45,463 nucleotides of DNA from an uncultured Acholeplasmataceae bacterium. Lineage in GTDB: Bacteria > Bacillota_I > Bacilli_A > Acholeplasmatales > Acholeplasmataceae. The stretch covers positions 1-45,463 of the forward strand of contig CAKMKH010000005.1 of assembly GCA_927441705.1 (NCBI GenBank). Direction: 5' to 3'. The position numbers and the translations under genes are program-made. The notes beneath the pieces were generated by a model. That model had not been told where the DNA came from and did not search any database. It was given only the letters and a program-made list of their open reading frames with translations. Shown piece by piece: positions 17,356 to 24,631 of this stretch (position 1 is its first letter; every line of letters starts with the position of its first letter).

Positions 17356-17841
17356 TTAATATATTTCTTTTTCTTTTTCGTTGTATTCTTTAAACAGGAG
17401 TAAACATTCATCACGGTATTTCTCATCTAAGATTAAAAGTTTTTTATCCGGATGTTCATCTCTCATGAAACGATAAATAAATGCATCTCTAAAGCCAATA
17501 CTATCTGCATCATTTGGACGACAGCCGTAAATGACATGTTTGATATTAGCCCAGATGATTGCTGATAAACACATCGGGCAAGGATAGGCTGTAGTAATTA
17601 AGGTGCATCCAGTAAGATCGTGTGTACCTAATAATTCTCCTGCCTGTCTGATAGCATTCATTTCTGCATGAGCTGTTGGATCGTGATCTTTTAAAACAGA
17701 GTTGGAAGAAACTGAAATGATTTTTCCATTTTGATCGATGATTGCTGCACCAAAGGGTCCACCAATATCATCATTCATCGTTGTCTTTGCTTTTGCGATT
17801 GCTTTATCCATAACATCCTTGATACTTGTGTCTTTGTCCAT
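17356..17841 (-). CDS. guaD: Guanine deaminase (CDA superfamily)
   Basis: A 161-residue zinc deaminase of the cytidine/deoxycytidylate deaminase fold, close in length to Bacillus GuaD (156). Zinc ligands and the catalytic Glu are in HAEMNAIRQA, and the other two ligands are in PCPMC. The GCRPNDADSIGFRD segment resembles GuaD more than TadA or cytosine deaminases. It would convert guanine to xanthine plus ammonia, complementing adenine deaminase in the facing operon. It is transcribed alone from a good promoter at 17890-17918 and converges on ygeW with a shared terminator. Related deaminases of other specificity cannot be fully excluded. Confidence 0.85.
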   Translation of the reverse strand: MDKDTSIKDVMDKAIAKAKTTMNDDIGGPFGAAIIDQNGKIISVSSNSVLKDHDPTAHAEMNAIRQAGELLGTHDLTGCTLITTAYPCPMCLSAIIWANIKHVIYGCRPNDADSIGFRDAFIYRFMRDEHPDKKLLILDEKYRDECLLLFKEYNEKEKEIY

Positions 17842-17889
17842 TTATAAACCTCTCTTTAATTGTAGAATTTAGAAATGAGTCTTTATATT

Positions 17890-17918
17890 ATTATATATGT
17901 TTTATTTATAATATACAA
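17890..17918 (-). promoter_or_regulatory. guaD promoter
   Basis: On the minus strand, TTGTAT (17918-17913) is followed after 17 bases by TATAAT (17895-17890), which gives a 5' leader of about 40 bases before the guaD start at 17841. An AGAGAGG ribosome binding site follows. Confidence 0.7.
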
Positions 17919-17990
17919 ATCTTATTTATATTATCTTTATAATCTAGTTAATATTAAGAGAGCGCAAAATCCTTACTATTTATGAGTTAA

Positions 17991-17999
17991 TGATATAAT
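17991..17999 (+). promoter_or_regulatory. Heliorhodopsin promoter (extended -10)
   Basis: TGATATAAT is an extended -10 element located 25 bases before the start codon. The -35 region (around 17971-17976) is poor. AGGAGG at 18014-18019 is a strong ribosome binding site. The heliorhodopsin gene thus has its own transcription start, divergent from guaD. Confidence 0.65.
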
Positions 18000-18024
18000 A
18001 TGCGTATAAATAAAGGAGGACTTT

Positions 18025-18789
18025 ATGAAAAATAGTTTAATTACATTTAATAAAAAAATGGGAATAATGCATCTCATTCAAGGATCGATAATTCTGATAC
18101 TTGCATTAACTGTTGATGTCTTTAAAGACTTTAAACCGACCATATATGCAAGATTTTTTGAAGTTGATGGAGCTGGTGGCTATGGTCCAGTAACACAAGA
18201 AGTGTTTAACTTACCATTTGGAATCATGGTTGCTCTATTCCTCTTATTAAGTGCGATATTTCACTTTTTAATTTCAGGTCCTTTTAAGACTCAATATCTT
18301 GCATCTATTGATAAAGGAATCAACTCATTACGTTGGTATGAATATGCCTTGTCATCATCTATTATGATTGTTTTACTTGCATCTATGTTTGGATTATTGA
18401 CATTAGAAGCGATTTTGTTAATTTTTGTGATTAATGCACTTATGAATTTGTTTGGTTTATTAATGGAAAAAATGAATCTAATTGATCGAACACATACAGA
18501 TTGGACAGCACATTGGTTTGGTTGGATTGCTGGAGTAACTCCATGGGTCCTGATTGTGATCTATATGTTAAACAATGGTGATTTATCACAACTCCCTTGG
18601 TTTGTAATACCTGGGCTTATATTTTACTTTTTAATATTTAATCTATTTGCATTAAACCAATACTTACAATATAAAAAAGTTGGATTATGGAAAGACTACA
18701 TATATGGTGAACGCATGTATGTTTGGCTGAGTTTATTTGGAAAATCTATTCTAGCGTGGTTTATTTTCTTAGGTATATTACTTACATAA
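18025..18789 (+). CDS. Heliorhodopsin
   Basis: A 254-residue seven-helix retinal protein of the heliorhodopsin family. The diagnostic helix 3 motif RWYEYALSSS gives Glu106 as the Schiff-base counterion, and helix 7 has SLFGKSILAW with Lys240 as the retinal lysine. These positions match Glu107 and Lys241 of the reference heliorhodopsin 48C12. Other family features are MHLIQG in helix 1 (His16), IFHF (His80), INALMNLFG in helix 4 and GERMYVWLSL before the retinal lysine. Heliorhodopsins have an inverted topology (N-terminus in the cytoplasm) and a slow photocycle; ion transport is generally not seen and the physiological role is open. The gene is alone between a promoter and a strong terminator, and no retinal biosynthesis gene is in the window, so retinal may be scavenged. 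Confidence 0.95.
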   Translation: MKNSLITFNKKMGIMHLIQGSIILILALTVDVFKDFKPTIYARFFEVDGAGGYGPVTQEVFNLPFGIMVALFLLLSAIFHFLISGPFKTQYLASIDKGINSLRWYEYALSSSIMIVLLASMFGLLTLEAILLIFVINALMNLFGLLMEKMNLIDRTHTDWTAHWFGWIAGVTPWVLIVIYMLNNGDLSQLPWFVIPGLIFYFLIFNLFALNQYLQYKKVGLWKDYIYGERMYVWLSLFGKSILAWFIFLGILLT

Positions 18790-18846
18790 TTAATTTATAA
18801 ATAGTTAAATGATTGAATCTAGCCATTTAGATGGAAAATTTCTTTT

Positions 18847-18887
18847 AAAAAGGTGCACTCGAGTTGAACATTCGAGTGCACCTTTTT
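18847..18887. terminator. Strong bidirectional terminator after heliorhodopsin
   Basis: A 16-bp stem including A/T tails: AAAAAGGTGCACTCGA pairs with TCGAGTGCACCTTTTT around a 9-base loop. It serves heliorhodopsin on the plus strand and the DUF2892 gene on the minus strand. A similar hairpin ends the window at 45393-45428. Confidence 0.92.
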
Positions 18888-18908
18888 ATATAGGGATAGA
18901 TTTAAGAA

Positions 18909-19109
18909 TTATTCCTTAGACTCAATATTTACTTTACAAGTATTAATCCCAATTAATTTGTATAGTCCACATCTGCCTAGTGCAGCTGTTACAATACTAA
19001 TTGCTGCAGGTATCAACATCCACCAAGTCCATACAAAAGCTAATACAATGAAAATAACTCCTAAAGCATAACGAACATATTGATCAGTTTTTCCAACATT
19101 TTTTTTCAT
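18909..19109 (-). CDS. DUF2892 small membrane protein
   Basis: A 66-residue protein matching the DUF2892 (YgaP C-terminal-like) family. It has a short basic N-terminus MKKNVGKTDQYVRYALGV, then two membrane helices (about residues 14-31 and 33-46), and GRCGLYKLIGINTCK at the C-terminus, with two cysteines that are conserved in this family. The function is unknown; some relatives are fused to rhodanese domains. It is monocistronic, convergent with heliorhodopsin and shares its terminator. GGAAG precedes the start on the minus strand. Confidence 0.88.
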   Translation of the reverse strand: MKKNVGKTDQYVRYALGVIFIVLAFVWTWWMLIPAAISIVTAALGRCGLYKLIGINTCKVNIESKE

Positions 19110-19321
19110 AATACACTTCCTTTGATTAAATATTTTGGCTATTTAATAATCTATAACCATAACTTAATTATACTATAAATAAACTTTTAATATAGCAATG
19201 TGCACGTTTGATGATGGTTTGCCTTCTAAAATGGAAAGATACACTTCTATTCTTATTAAGGAAAAACTAAATTGAAATTAACATATGGTAAAATAAACTT
19301 ATAAAGAAAAGAGGTGATCAT

Positions 19322-20065
19322 ATGCATATTCTTATAACAGGTGGGACAAGAGGCATAGGTCTAGGCATCGTCACTGAATTACTAAAAAAAGGACATCAGG
19401 TAACTTATACTGGAACAAGCGAAAAAAGCATTCAAGAAAATATAGGGAAACTTCAAGGTGATTATCATCCGGTTATTTGTGATGTAAGAAGCATGGATGA
19501 TCTCTTAAAAGCAAAAGATGAAGCTCATAAAGCATTTGGTCTTATTGACATATGGATTAATAATGCTGGTGTTGGACAAGAACAAAAGACAATCGATCAA
19601 TTATCGGATACTGAAATCCAAAAAGTGATTGATATCAATATATTAGGGACGATGATTGGGACAAAGATTGCACTAGAACAATTTAAAAAACAAGGCTATG
19701 GATATGTCTATAATTTTGAAGGATTAGGCTCTAACAATATGAAAATTCCTAAAACAATTGTTTATGGAACTACCAAAAGAGCCATTACTTACTTTTCTAA
19801 AGCAGCTAATAAAGAACTTACTAATTATCCTAATATTTTTGTTGGGACTATTCAACCTGGTATGGTATACACGGACCTACTGTTATCAAACATGAGTGAA
19901 GATGGGATGAAAATAGCGCGCATATTAGGAGAAGATGTTGAACATGTTGCGCCTTTTATTGTAAAGAAAGTCTTAAAGAAGAAACAAAGTATCAAATATC
20001 TAACATTTACCAAAGTATTGTTTAAGTTTCTTTTTAGTCCATTTAAAAAACACAAAGAGATTTAA
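19322..20065 (+). CDS. Short-chain dehydrogenase/reductase (SDR)
   Basis: A 247-residue classical SDR oxidoreductase. The N-terminal cofactor motif TGGTRGIGLG (about residues 6-15) and INNAGVG (about 78-84) are standard. The catalytic Tyr-x-x-x-Lys is VYGTTKRA (about 148-155). The usual upstream catalytic Ser falls in FEGLGSNNM. The C-terminal 30 residues are rich in Lys and Phe and may touch the membrane. An AGAGGTGAT ribosome binding site lies just before the ATG. The substrate is unknown, and nothing in the neighbours hints at one. It appears to be transcribed alone. Confidence 0.85.
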   Translation: MHILITGGTRGIGLGIVTELLKKGHQVTYTGTSEKSIQENIGKLQGDYHPVICDVRSMDDLLKAKDEAHKAFGLIDIWINNAGVGQEQKTIDQLSDTEIQKVIDINILGTMIGTKIALEQFKKQGYGYVYNFEGLGSNNMKIPKTIVYGTTKRAITYFSKAANKELTNYPNIFVGTIQPGMVYTDLLLSNMSEDGMKIARILGEDVEHVAPFIVKKVLKKKQSIKYLTFTKVLFKFLFSPFKKHKEI

Positions 20066-20112
20066 CGTTTATGATCGAGTTTCGTCTATTAAGTTATATG
20101 ACAAAATTAGTG

Positions 20113-20118
20113 TATAAT
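20113..20118 (+). promoter_or_regulatory. -10 element of the 20152 gene
   Basis: TATAAT lies 34 bases before the start codon at 20152. The -35 region around 20090-20095 is a poor match to TTGACA. Confidence 0.5.
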
Positions 20119-20151
20119 ATAAGTAAGAAGGAAAAGAGGTTTTGATATCAA

Positions 20152-20532
20152 ATGAAAAATCAAAGTAAAAAGTTTTTTAGAGACGTAAAAAAACAAGCCG
20201 ATAAGACAATTGACGATGTTAAGCAATACACAAATGACACTAAAGAAATGATTGAAGTTTATCAAGCGTTTAAAAAAGAGGCAATTAAGATTAAAAAAAT
20301 AACAAGTGATTATATTAATCTTGAATTACCTTTTTATGGAATGTTAGACACTCAGTTTAAGAAATTAACTTTTAGAGCAAAAGATCTTTTAGATGAAGGT
20401 CAATTATTAAAAACTGGTAAGCATATCTTAAAAGTTGAATCTATTGGAGATGACATTGTTTTAATACCTATTAAGGTAAAAGATAAAGAGCATCAGGTAG
20501 AATGTAAGATTGCAATTGTAAAAGAGGTTTAA
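20152..20532 (+). CDS. Uncharacterised 126-residue protein
   Basis: I do not recognise a family. The first 55 residues are highly charged and helical (MKNQSKKFFRDVKKQADK, then many Lys/Asp/Thr) and could form a coiled coil. The C-terminal 60 residues look like a small beta-rich domain (LKVESIGDDIVLIPIKV and VECKIAIVKEV). There is no signal peptide or membrane segment. It has its own -10 element and a terminator at 20604-20630, so it is a single-gene unit. Codon use is like its neighbours. Confidence 0.7.
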   Translation: MKNQSKKFFRDVKKQADKTIDDVKQYTNDTKEMIEVYQAFKKEAIKIKKITSDYINLELPFYGMLDTQFKKLTFRAKDLLDEGQLLKTGKHILKVESIGDDIVLIPIKVKDKEHQVECKIAIVKEV

Positions 20533-20603
20533 AATTACTTATAGTTTTCATAAAATATTAGAGCAATCAAATATATGCTTTCTTAAAAATACATACGATA
20601 AAT

Positions 20604-20630
20604 GTGGCATTCATGTAAATGCCACTTTTT
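20604..20630 (+). terminator. Intrinsic terminator of the 20152 gene
   Basis: Stem GTGGCATT (20604-20611) with AATGCCAC (20618-20625), a 6-base loop and TTTTT immediately after. It lies just upstream of the DUF134 promoter. Confidence 0.88.
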
Positions 20631-20632
20631 AT

Positions 20633-20661
20633 TTGACTATTTAGAGTTTTAGGCATACAAT
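20633..20661 (+). promoter_or_regulatory. Promoter of the DUF134-NifX operon
   Basis: TTGACT (20633-20638), a 17-base spacer and TACAAT (20656-20661). Transcription would begin near 20668, immediately before the palindrome at 20672-20685. Confidence 0.8.
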
Positions 20662-20671
20662 AGAATCATAA

Positions 20672-20685
20672 TGGGCATATGCCCA
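20672..20685. promoter_or_regulatory. 14-bp perfect palindrome, probable DUF134 operator
   Basis: TGGGCATATGCCCA is a perfect inverted repeat located at about +5 to +18 of the predicted transcript and 15 bases before the DUF134 start codon. It is G+C-richer than its surroundings. Its place and symmetry fit autorepression by the helix-turn-helix protein encoded directly downstream. Confidence 0.7.
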
Positions 20686-20700
20686 AAAAAAGAGGTAATC

Positions 20701-21057
20701 ATGCCAAGACCACAAATAAAACGAAAAGTTTATTTATTGCCTGAAATTGATCTATTTGGACCTTTAGTATCTAATCCTAAGAATAGAGAAATGATTTATA
20801 TGACAGTAGAAGAATATGAGACTATTAGAATTATGGATTTGGAGGGCAAGAATCAAGAAATATGCGCAAATGAAATGGGTGTATCTCGATCTACACTTCA
20901 AAGAATATATTATAGTGCTAAGGAAAAAATCGCGGATGCACTTGTTAATGGAAAAATATTGAAGATTCAAGGTGGAAATTATATATTATGTAACAAAAAG
21001 ATTGATTGTTTGACCAATAAACATTGTCCATATTCAAATCAAAGGAGAAATATATGA
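20701..21057 (+). CDS. DUF134 helix-turn-helix regulator
   Basis: A 118-residue DUF134-family DNA-binding protein. The typical start [21 protein letters not shown] is preceded by AGAGGTAATC, so I take the ATG at 20701 and not the in-frame ATG at 20671, which overlaps the palindrome. A helix-turn-helix similar to sigma-70 region 4 lies at about residues 38-75 ([20 protein letters not shown] then [19 protein letters not shown]). The C-terminal [15 protein letters not shown] carries cysteines that could bind metal. Regulators of this family are usually paired with NifX/NifB-like iron-molybdenum cofactor domain proteins, as here. It probably represses its own operon through the palindrome. Confidence 0.88.
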   Translation: MPRPQIKRKVYLLPEIDLFGPLVSNPKNREMIYMTVEEYETIRIMDLEGKNQEICANEMGVSRSTLQRIYYSAKEKIADALVNGKILKIQGGNYILCNKKIDCLTNKHCPYSNQRRNI

Positions 21058-21422
21058 AAGTAGCAGTTGTAGTTAAAAATAATAGGGTTTCAGAACACTT
21101 AGGGCTGGCAAATCAAATAGATTTATATGATATTAATAATCAAGACATTAAGTTAATACAAAGAATTACGACACAAGGACATCAACATGGTGGTGTCCCA
21201 GTAATCATATCAGGTCTAGATGTTAATCTAGTAATCTGTGGTCATATTGGTGAAAAAGCAAAACAAATATTTGAAGAAAAAGCGATTAAAATCATTACAG
21301 GCGCATCTGGAAAAGTAGAAGACGTATTAACAGCATTTATAAATAATACTTTAATTTCTAATGATGATGTTTGCAAAGGACATGACCATCATCATGAGCA
21401 TCATGATGCTATAAAGCGATAA
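21054..21422 (+). CDS. NifX/NifB-type dinitrogenase iron-molybdenum cofactor domain protein
   Basis: A 122-residue protein starting at ATG 21054, which overlaps the DUF134 stop by ATGA. The NifX-like fold is seen in [40 protein letters not shown] and the [13 protein letters not shown] segment. The C-terminus has a His-rich tail ([11 protein letters not shown]) that suggests metal binding. No nitrogenase genes are present. Stand-alone proteins of this family occur widely in anaerobes and are thought to handle iron-sulfur or Fe-Mo type clusters. Translation is coupled to the DUF134 gene. Confidence 0.88.
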   Translation: MKVAVVVKNNRVSEHLGLANQIDLYDINNQDIKLIQRITTQGHQHGGVPVIISGLDVNLVICGHIGEKAKQIFEEKAIKIITGASGKVEDVLTAFINNTLISNDDVCKGHDHHHEHHDAIKR

Positions 21423-21433
21423 ATATATTAAAA

Positions 21434-21488
21434 GGAACTATAAACAAATGAAGATTTCATAATCTTCATGGACGTCGTAGTCCCTTTT
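21434..21488 (+). terminator. Composite terminator after the NifX-like gene
   Basis: An outer pairing of AAAAGGAACTA with TAGTCCCTTTTTT encloses an inner perfect 8-bp hairpin (ATGAAGAT with ATCTTCAT). The run of T at the end makes it a plausible intrinsic terminator with an unusual branched shape. Confidence 0.65.
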
Positions 21489-21527
21489 TTATTTATACAT
21501 CTATTTATAATCTCTTATAACATCGCT

Positions 21528-21555
21528 TTGAATCCTATTCTTTTTCATATATAAT
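21528..21555 (+). promoter_or_regulatory. Promoter of the DUF1858-DUF438-DUF454 operon
   Basis: TTGAAT (21528-21533), 16-base spacer, TATAAT (21550-21555), then GGGAGG before the start at 21577. Confidence 0.75.
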
Positions 21556-21576
21556 CAACATGTTGGGAGGCATAAA

Positions 21577-21804
21577 ATGAAAATAATAGATTTAAATCAA
21601 TCCATTCATACATTAGTTACTTCTTATCCAGAAGTTAAAGATATATTATTTAATCTAGGCTTTACAGAAATAACAAAGCCTGGCATGTTACAAACCGTGG
21701 GTCGTATCATGACACCAATAAAAGGATCACAAGCAAAAGGGATTTCATTAGAAATCATAAAAGAAGCATTTATCAAACAAGGATTTAACATAAAGGAGTC
21801 TTAA
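21577..21804 (+). CDS. DUF1858 domain protein
   Basis: A 75-residue protein composed of a single DUF1858 domain: an N-terminal DLNQSIHTLVTSYPEVKDIL block, the LGFTEITKPGMLQTVGRIMT core, and a helix EIIKEAFIKQGF. Small DUF1858 proteins are commonly next to or fused with DUF438 proteins, as here, with two bases between the genes. The function is not known; a redox or O2/NO-related role is guessed from the partner. Confidence 0.88.
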   Translation: MKIIDLNQSIHTLVTSYPEVKDILFNLGFTEITKPGMLQTVGRIMTPIKGSQAKGISLEIIKEAFIKQGFNIKES

Positions 21805-21806
21805 AC

Positions 21807-23021
21807 ATGAGTGAATTTATCAATAACATAGAGCATCGTCAAGAACTGCTCAAAAAGATTATCAAAGGTCTTCATAAAGGTGAAGACATTGAAGCTGCTA
21901 AAAAGGCTTTTAAGGAACATTTTAATGAGATTTCTACCCAAGAGATCTCCATGATGGAACAAGCACTTATTAAAGAAGGCATGGCTATTGAAGAAGTTCA
22001 AAGCTTATGTAACGTTCATGCTGCTTTATTTGAAGGATCAATATCTGATATTCATCAAAAAAATGATCAAACACAAATCAAAGGACATCCTGTTCAAGTC
22101 TTCTTAGAAGAAAATGAGAATATAGAAAAACTGATTAAAGAAGAAATAGAACCTTATTTAGACCAAACAGGAAAAACAGCTGAGTTAATGTTGCGTGTTG
22201 CATTTGATCGTTTAATAGAAATTCATAAACACTACGCAAGAAAAGAATATCTATTTTTTCCTCATTTAGAGAAAAAAGGTATTGATGCACCGCCTAAAGT
22301 GATGTGGGCTAAAGATGATGAAGCTAGAAAAATGATTAAAGATGTTATTTCTAATTTATCCGATATAGATCATGATATGGATCAAATAAAAGTAGATATA
22401 CAAAAAACAATCACAGAAGTCCGTGAAATGATATTTAAAGAAAATAATATACTAATACCTTTATTAATAGAAACACTAACTTTCTTCGATTGGATCACAG
22501 TTGATCAAGCTACAGAAGAGGTTGGATATTTCTTAAATCCACCTAAATATAAGTGGACTGATAAGAGTCATCTTGAAGAAGATAGTAAACCTGAGGAACA
22601 AAACAAAATCATAGAAGGTGAAGTAGCTTTTGATGCAGGTTCTCTTAATCCTGAAGTATTAAATATATTATTAAATACTTTGCCATTTGATATGACATTT
22701 GTTGATGATCAAGGATATGTTAAATACTTTACTCAAGGAAAAGAACGAATATTTGATCGGCCATTAACAATTGTTGGAAGACACGTATCAATGTGCCATC
22801 CCCCGGCAAGTGTTCATATAGTTGAAGATATCATAGATAGCTTTAAAACTGGCAGAAAAGATCATGAAGATTTTTGGATTCGTATGAAAGATATGTTTGT
22901 ACATATACGTTATTTTGCGGTTAGGGATAAAAAGGGTAAATATTTAGGAACTCTTGAAGTCACACAAGATATTAAACCAATTGTTGAACTTGAAGGAGAA
23001 AAAAGGTTGGTAGAAAAATAA
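21807..23021 (+). CDS. DUF438 protein with hemerythrin and PAS domains
   Basis: A 404-residue cytosolic protein in three parts. Residues about 1-75 form the DUF438 domain. Residues about 90-235 form a hemerythrin-like four-helix bundle, with IHKHYARKEYLFFPHLEKKG supplying candidate iron ligands. Residues about 285-395 are a PAS domain (LPFDMTFVDDQGYVKYFTQG) with a conserved CHPPASVH segment. Hemerythrin and PAS together suggest sensing or storage of O2, NO or redox state. There is no output domain such as a kinase, so the signal receiver is unknown. The gene is in an operon with DUF1858 upstream and DUF454 one base downstream. Confidence 0.9.
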   Translation: MSEFINNIEHRQELLKKIIKGLHKGEDIEAAKKAFKEHFNEISTQEISMMEQALIKEGMAIEEVQSLCNVHAALFEGSISDIHQKNDQTQIKGHPVQVFLEENENIEKLIKEEIEPYLDQTGKTAELMLRVAFDRLIEIHKHYARKEYLFFPHLEKKGIDAPPKVMWAKDDEARKMIKDVISNLSDIDHDMDQIKVDIQKTITEVREMIFKENNILIPLLIETLTFFDWITVDQATEEVGYFLNPPKYKWTDKSHLEEDSKPEEQNKIIEGEVAFDAGSLNPEVLNILLNTLPFDMTFVDDQGYVKYFTQGKERIFDRPLTIVGRHVSMCHPPASVHIVEDIIDSFKTGRKDHEDFWIRMKDMFVHIRYFAVRDKKGKYLGTLEVTQDIKPIVELEGEKRLVEK

Positions 23022-23022
23022 T

Positions 23023-23421
23023 ATGAAATGGCTATATATTATACTAGGACATTTCTTTTTAGTTCTAGGTGTCATAGGTATCTTCATACCTATATTACCT
23101 ACAACTCCATTTTTATTACTTACGTTATACTTTTATACTAGAGGATCTATTAGATTTAAAAATTGGTTTGAACAAACAAAAATTTACAATAAGCATCTTA
23201 GAACCTTTGTAGAAACAAGATCTATGACAAGAAGACAAAAGTGGAGCTTAATGATTTTTGTAGATATCATTATCATCATATCTTGTTTTATTGTAGATTC
23301 GTGGATATTAAGAGGCATGCTAATATTGGTTTTACTGCTTAAACATCTTTATTTTCATACACAAGTTAAAATGATAAAGTCAAAGAAAACACTTATCAGA
23401 GTTAATACACCACCATCATAA
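23023..23421 (+). CDS. DUF454 (YbaN-like) membrane protein
   Basis: A 132-residue inner-membrane protein of the DUF454/YbaN family. The N-terminal helix with LGVIGIFIPILPTTPFLLL is the family hallmark (about residues 16-34). TRGSIRFKNWF and a second hydrophobic hairpin (about 76-106) follow. The function is unknown. It starts one base after the DUF438 stop and ends at a shared terminator (23432-23459). Confidence 0.9.
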   Translation: MKWLYIILGHFFLVLGVIGIFIPILPTTPFLLLTLYFYTRGSIRFKNWFEQTKIYNKHLRTFVETRSMTRRQKWSLMIFVDIIIIISCFIVDSWILRGMLILVLLLKHLYFHTQVKMIKSKKTLIRVNTPPS

Positions 23422-23431
23422 CTTAAATATA

Positions 23432-23459
23432 TAAGTCTACCATTGAAATGGTAGACTTA
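23432..23459. terminator. Bidirectional terminator
   Basis: A perfect 12-bp stem TAAGTCTACCAT with ATGGTAGACTTA around a TGAA tetraloop, between the convergent DUF454 and YdeI-like genes. Confidence 0.85.
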
Positions 23460-23462
23460 TTA

Positions 23463-24020
23463 TTATTCCATAGGTTTTAAGTTTTGTTCTAGACGATCAA
23501 TAATAACCTTTAATCTTCTTTCACGTGATTCTATCCGTTTTAGTACATAATAACTCATCGCATAGATTTTTTGAATAGAAGGAGAAAAAGATATAAAATT
23601 TTTGTGCGCTAATTGCGATTTTTCTAAAAGCTCAGTAAAATCTTTAAGATTGTAATCATTAGGTGGAAGGTCGGCTTTGTCCCATCTGCCATTTTTTTTT
23701 GCAAGTTCTATAGCTTTTAATCCCGGCTCCATCATAAGCTTCTCATCGATCAATTTTTGAACTGTTTTTTTGTTTTTAGTTGACCATATTGATTTAAACG
23801 TTCTTTTTGCAAAATATTTGATGTAAAACTGGTCATCAATTTTCTTTATGATACTATCAATCCAACCAAAACACAAAGCACAATCTAGAGCTTCATCAGC
23901 TGTGAGTGTTGAGGTTTTCTTTGATTTATCAAATATGAGATATCTACCTTGACTTATGTCATGATTCTTAATCAGCCAATTCCAAAATTCAGCTTTGTTT
24001 TTAAAAGTCAAATATTCCAT
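23463..24020 (-). CDS. YdeI/OmpD-associated family protein
   Basis: A 185-residue protein of the YdeI/OmpD-associated (bacteriocin-protection-like) family. FKNKAEFWNWLIKNH at the N-terminus, LDCALCFGWIDSIIKKID (about residues 46-63) and YFAKRTFKSIWSTKN (about 69-83) are typical. The C-terminus is helical (SIQKIYAMSYYVLKRIESRE). The function is not established. It is monocistronic on the minus strand, with GGAGATGAT before the start at 24020. Confidence 0.88.
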   Translation of the reverse strand: MEYLTFKNKAEFWNWLIKNHDISQGRYLIFDKSKKTSTLTADEALDCALCFGWIDSIIKKIDDQFYIKYFAKRTFKSIWSTKNKKTVQKLIDEKLMMEPGLKAIELAKKNGRWDKADLPPNDYNLKDFTELLEKSQLAHKNFISFSPSIQKIYAMSYYVLKRIESRERRLKVIIDRLEQNLKPME

Positions 24021-24105
24021 AATATCATCTCCATTATTAGTATATCACTAATTGTAAAAACTATAAATATATGCTATATTAAAGAAAAACATTTGGAGCG
24101 TTTAT

Positions 24106-24615
24106 ATGAGGACTAAACATGTCATAGTAGAAGATTACAATCCTAACTGGTTGACGGAGTTTAATAAGATTAAGTCTGAACTGCAAACTGCGTTAAAAGA
24201 AAAAGTAATATCAATTGAACATATAGGATCTACATCTGTTTTTAACCTATCTGCTAAACCAATTATAGATATAGATATCGTTATAGACAACAATTTTTTA
24301 GAAGTTAAATCGATATTAGAAAATCTTGACTACACTCATGAGGGTCATTTAGGTATTATAGGTAGAGAAGCTTTTAAGTACTCACATAAACCACATCTTA
24401 TGAAACATCATCTTTATGTATGTCATAAAGATAGTATAGAGTTAAAAAAACATATTACATTTAGGAATTATTTAAGAACACACCCAGATGATGTTAAAGC
24501 ATATAGTGATTTAAAAAAAGCTTTAGCTTCTAAGTTTCCGCATGATATAGATGCTTATATGCTTGGTAAAACATCGCTTATAGAAGACTTATATAAAAAA
24601 GCAGGTTTATCCTAA
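24106..24615 (+). CDS. GrpB family nucleotidyltransferase-like protein
   Basis: A 169-residue GrpB/UPF0157 protein. VEDYNPNWLTEFNKI (residues 9-23), SIEHIGSTSVFNLSAKPIID (about 36-55) and the IDIVID strand show the nucleotidyltransferase fold with GS and D-x-D type residues. LMKHHLYVCHKDS and HITFRNYLRTHPDDVKAYSD are further family blocks. The biochemical role is unproven. It leads a small run of genes (24106-26530) with short gaps. Confidence 0.9.
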   Translation: MRTKHVIVEDYNPNWLTEFNKIKSELQTALKEKVISIEHIGSTSVFNLSAKPIIDIDIVIDNNFLEVKSILENLDYTHEGHLGIIGREAFKYSHKPHLMKHHLYVCHKDSIELKKHITFRNYLRTHPDDVKAYSDLKKALASKFPHDIDAYMLGKTSLIEDLYKKAGLS

Positions 24616-24631
24616 AAAAGGAGATGATGTC

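Noticed and set aside
19198-19275. A 25-residue open frame beginning ATG-TGC-ACG in the gap before the SDR gene
   Set aside because: There is no ribosome binding site before it, it ends just ahead of the SDR leader, and the peptide matches nothing I know; chance is more likely.
21434-21488. Branched hairpin after the NifX-like gene as a riboswitch for the next operon
   Set aside because: It ends in a T run and the next operon has its own promoter at 21528-21555, so a terminator is the simpler reading.
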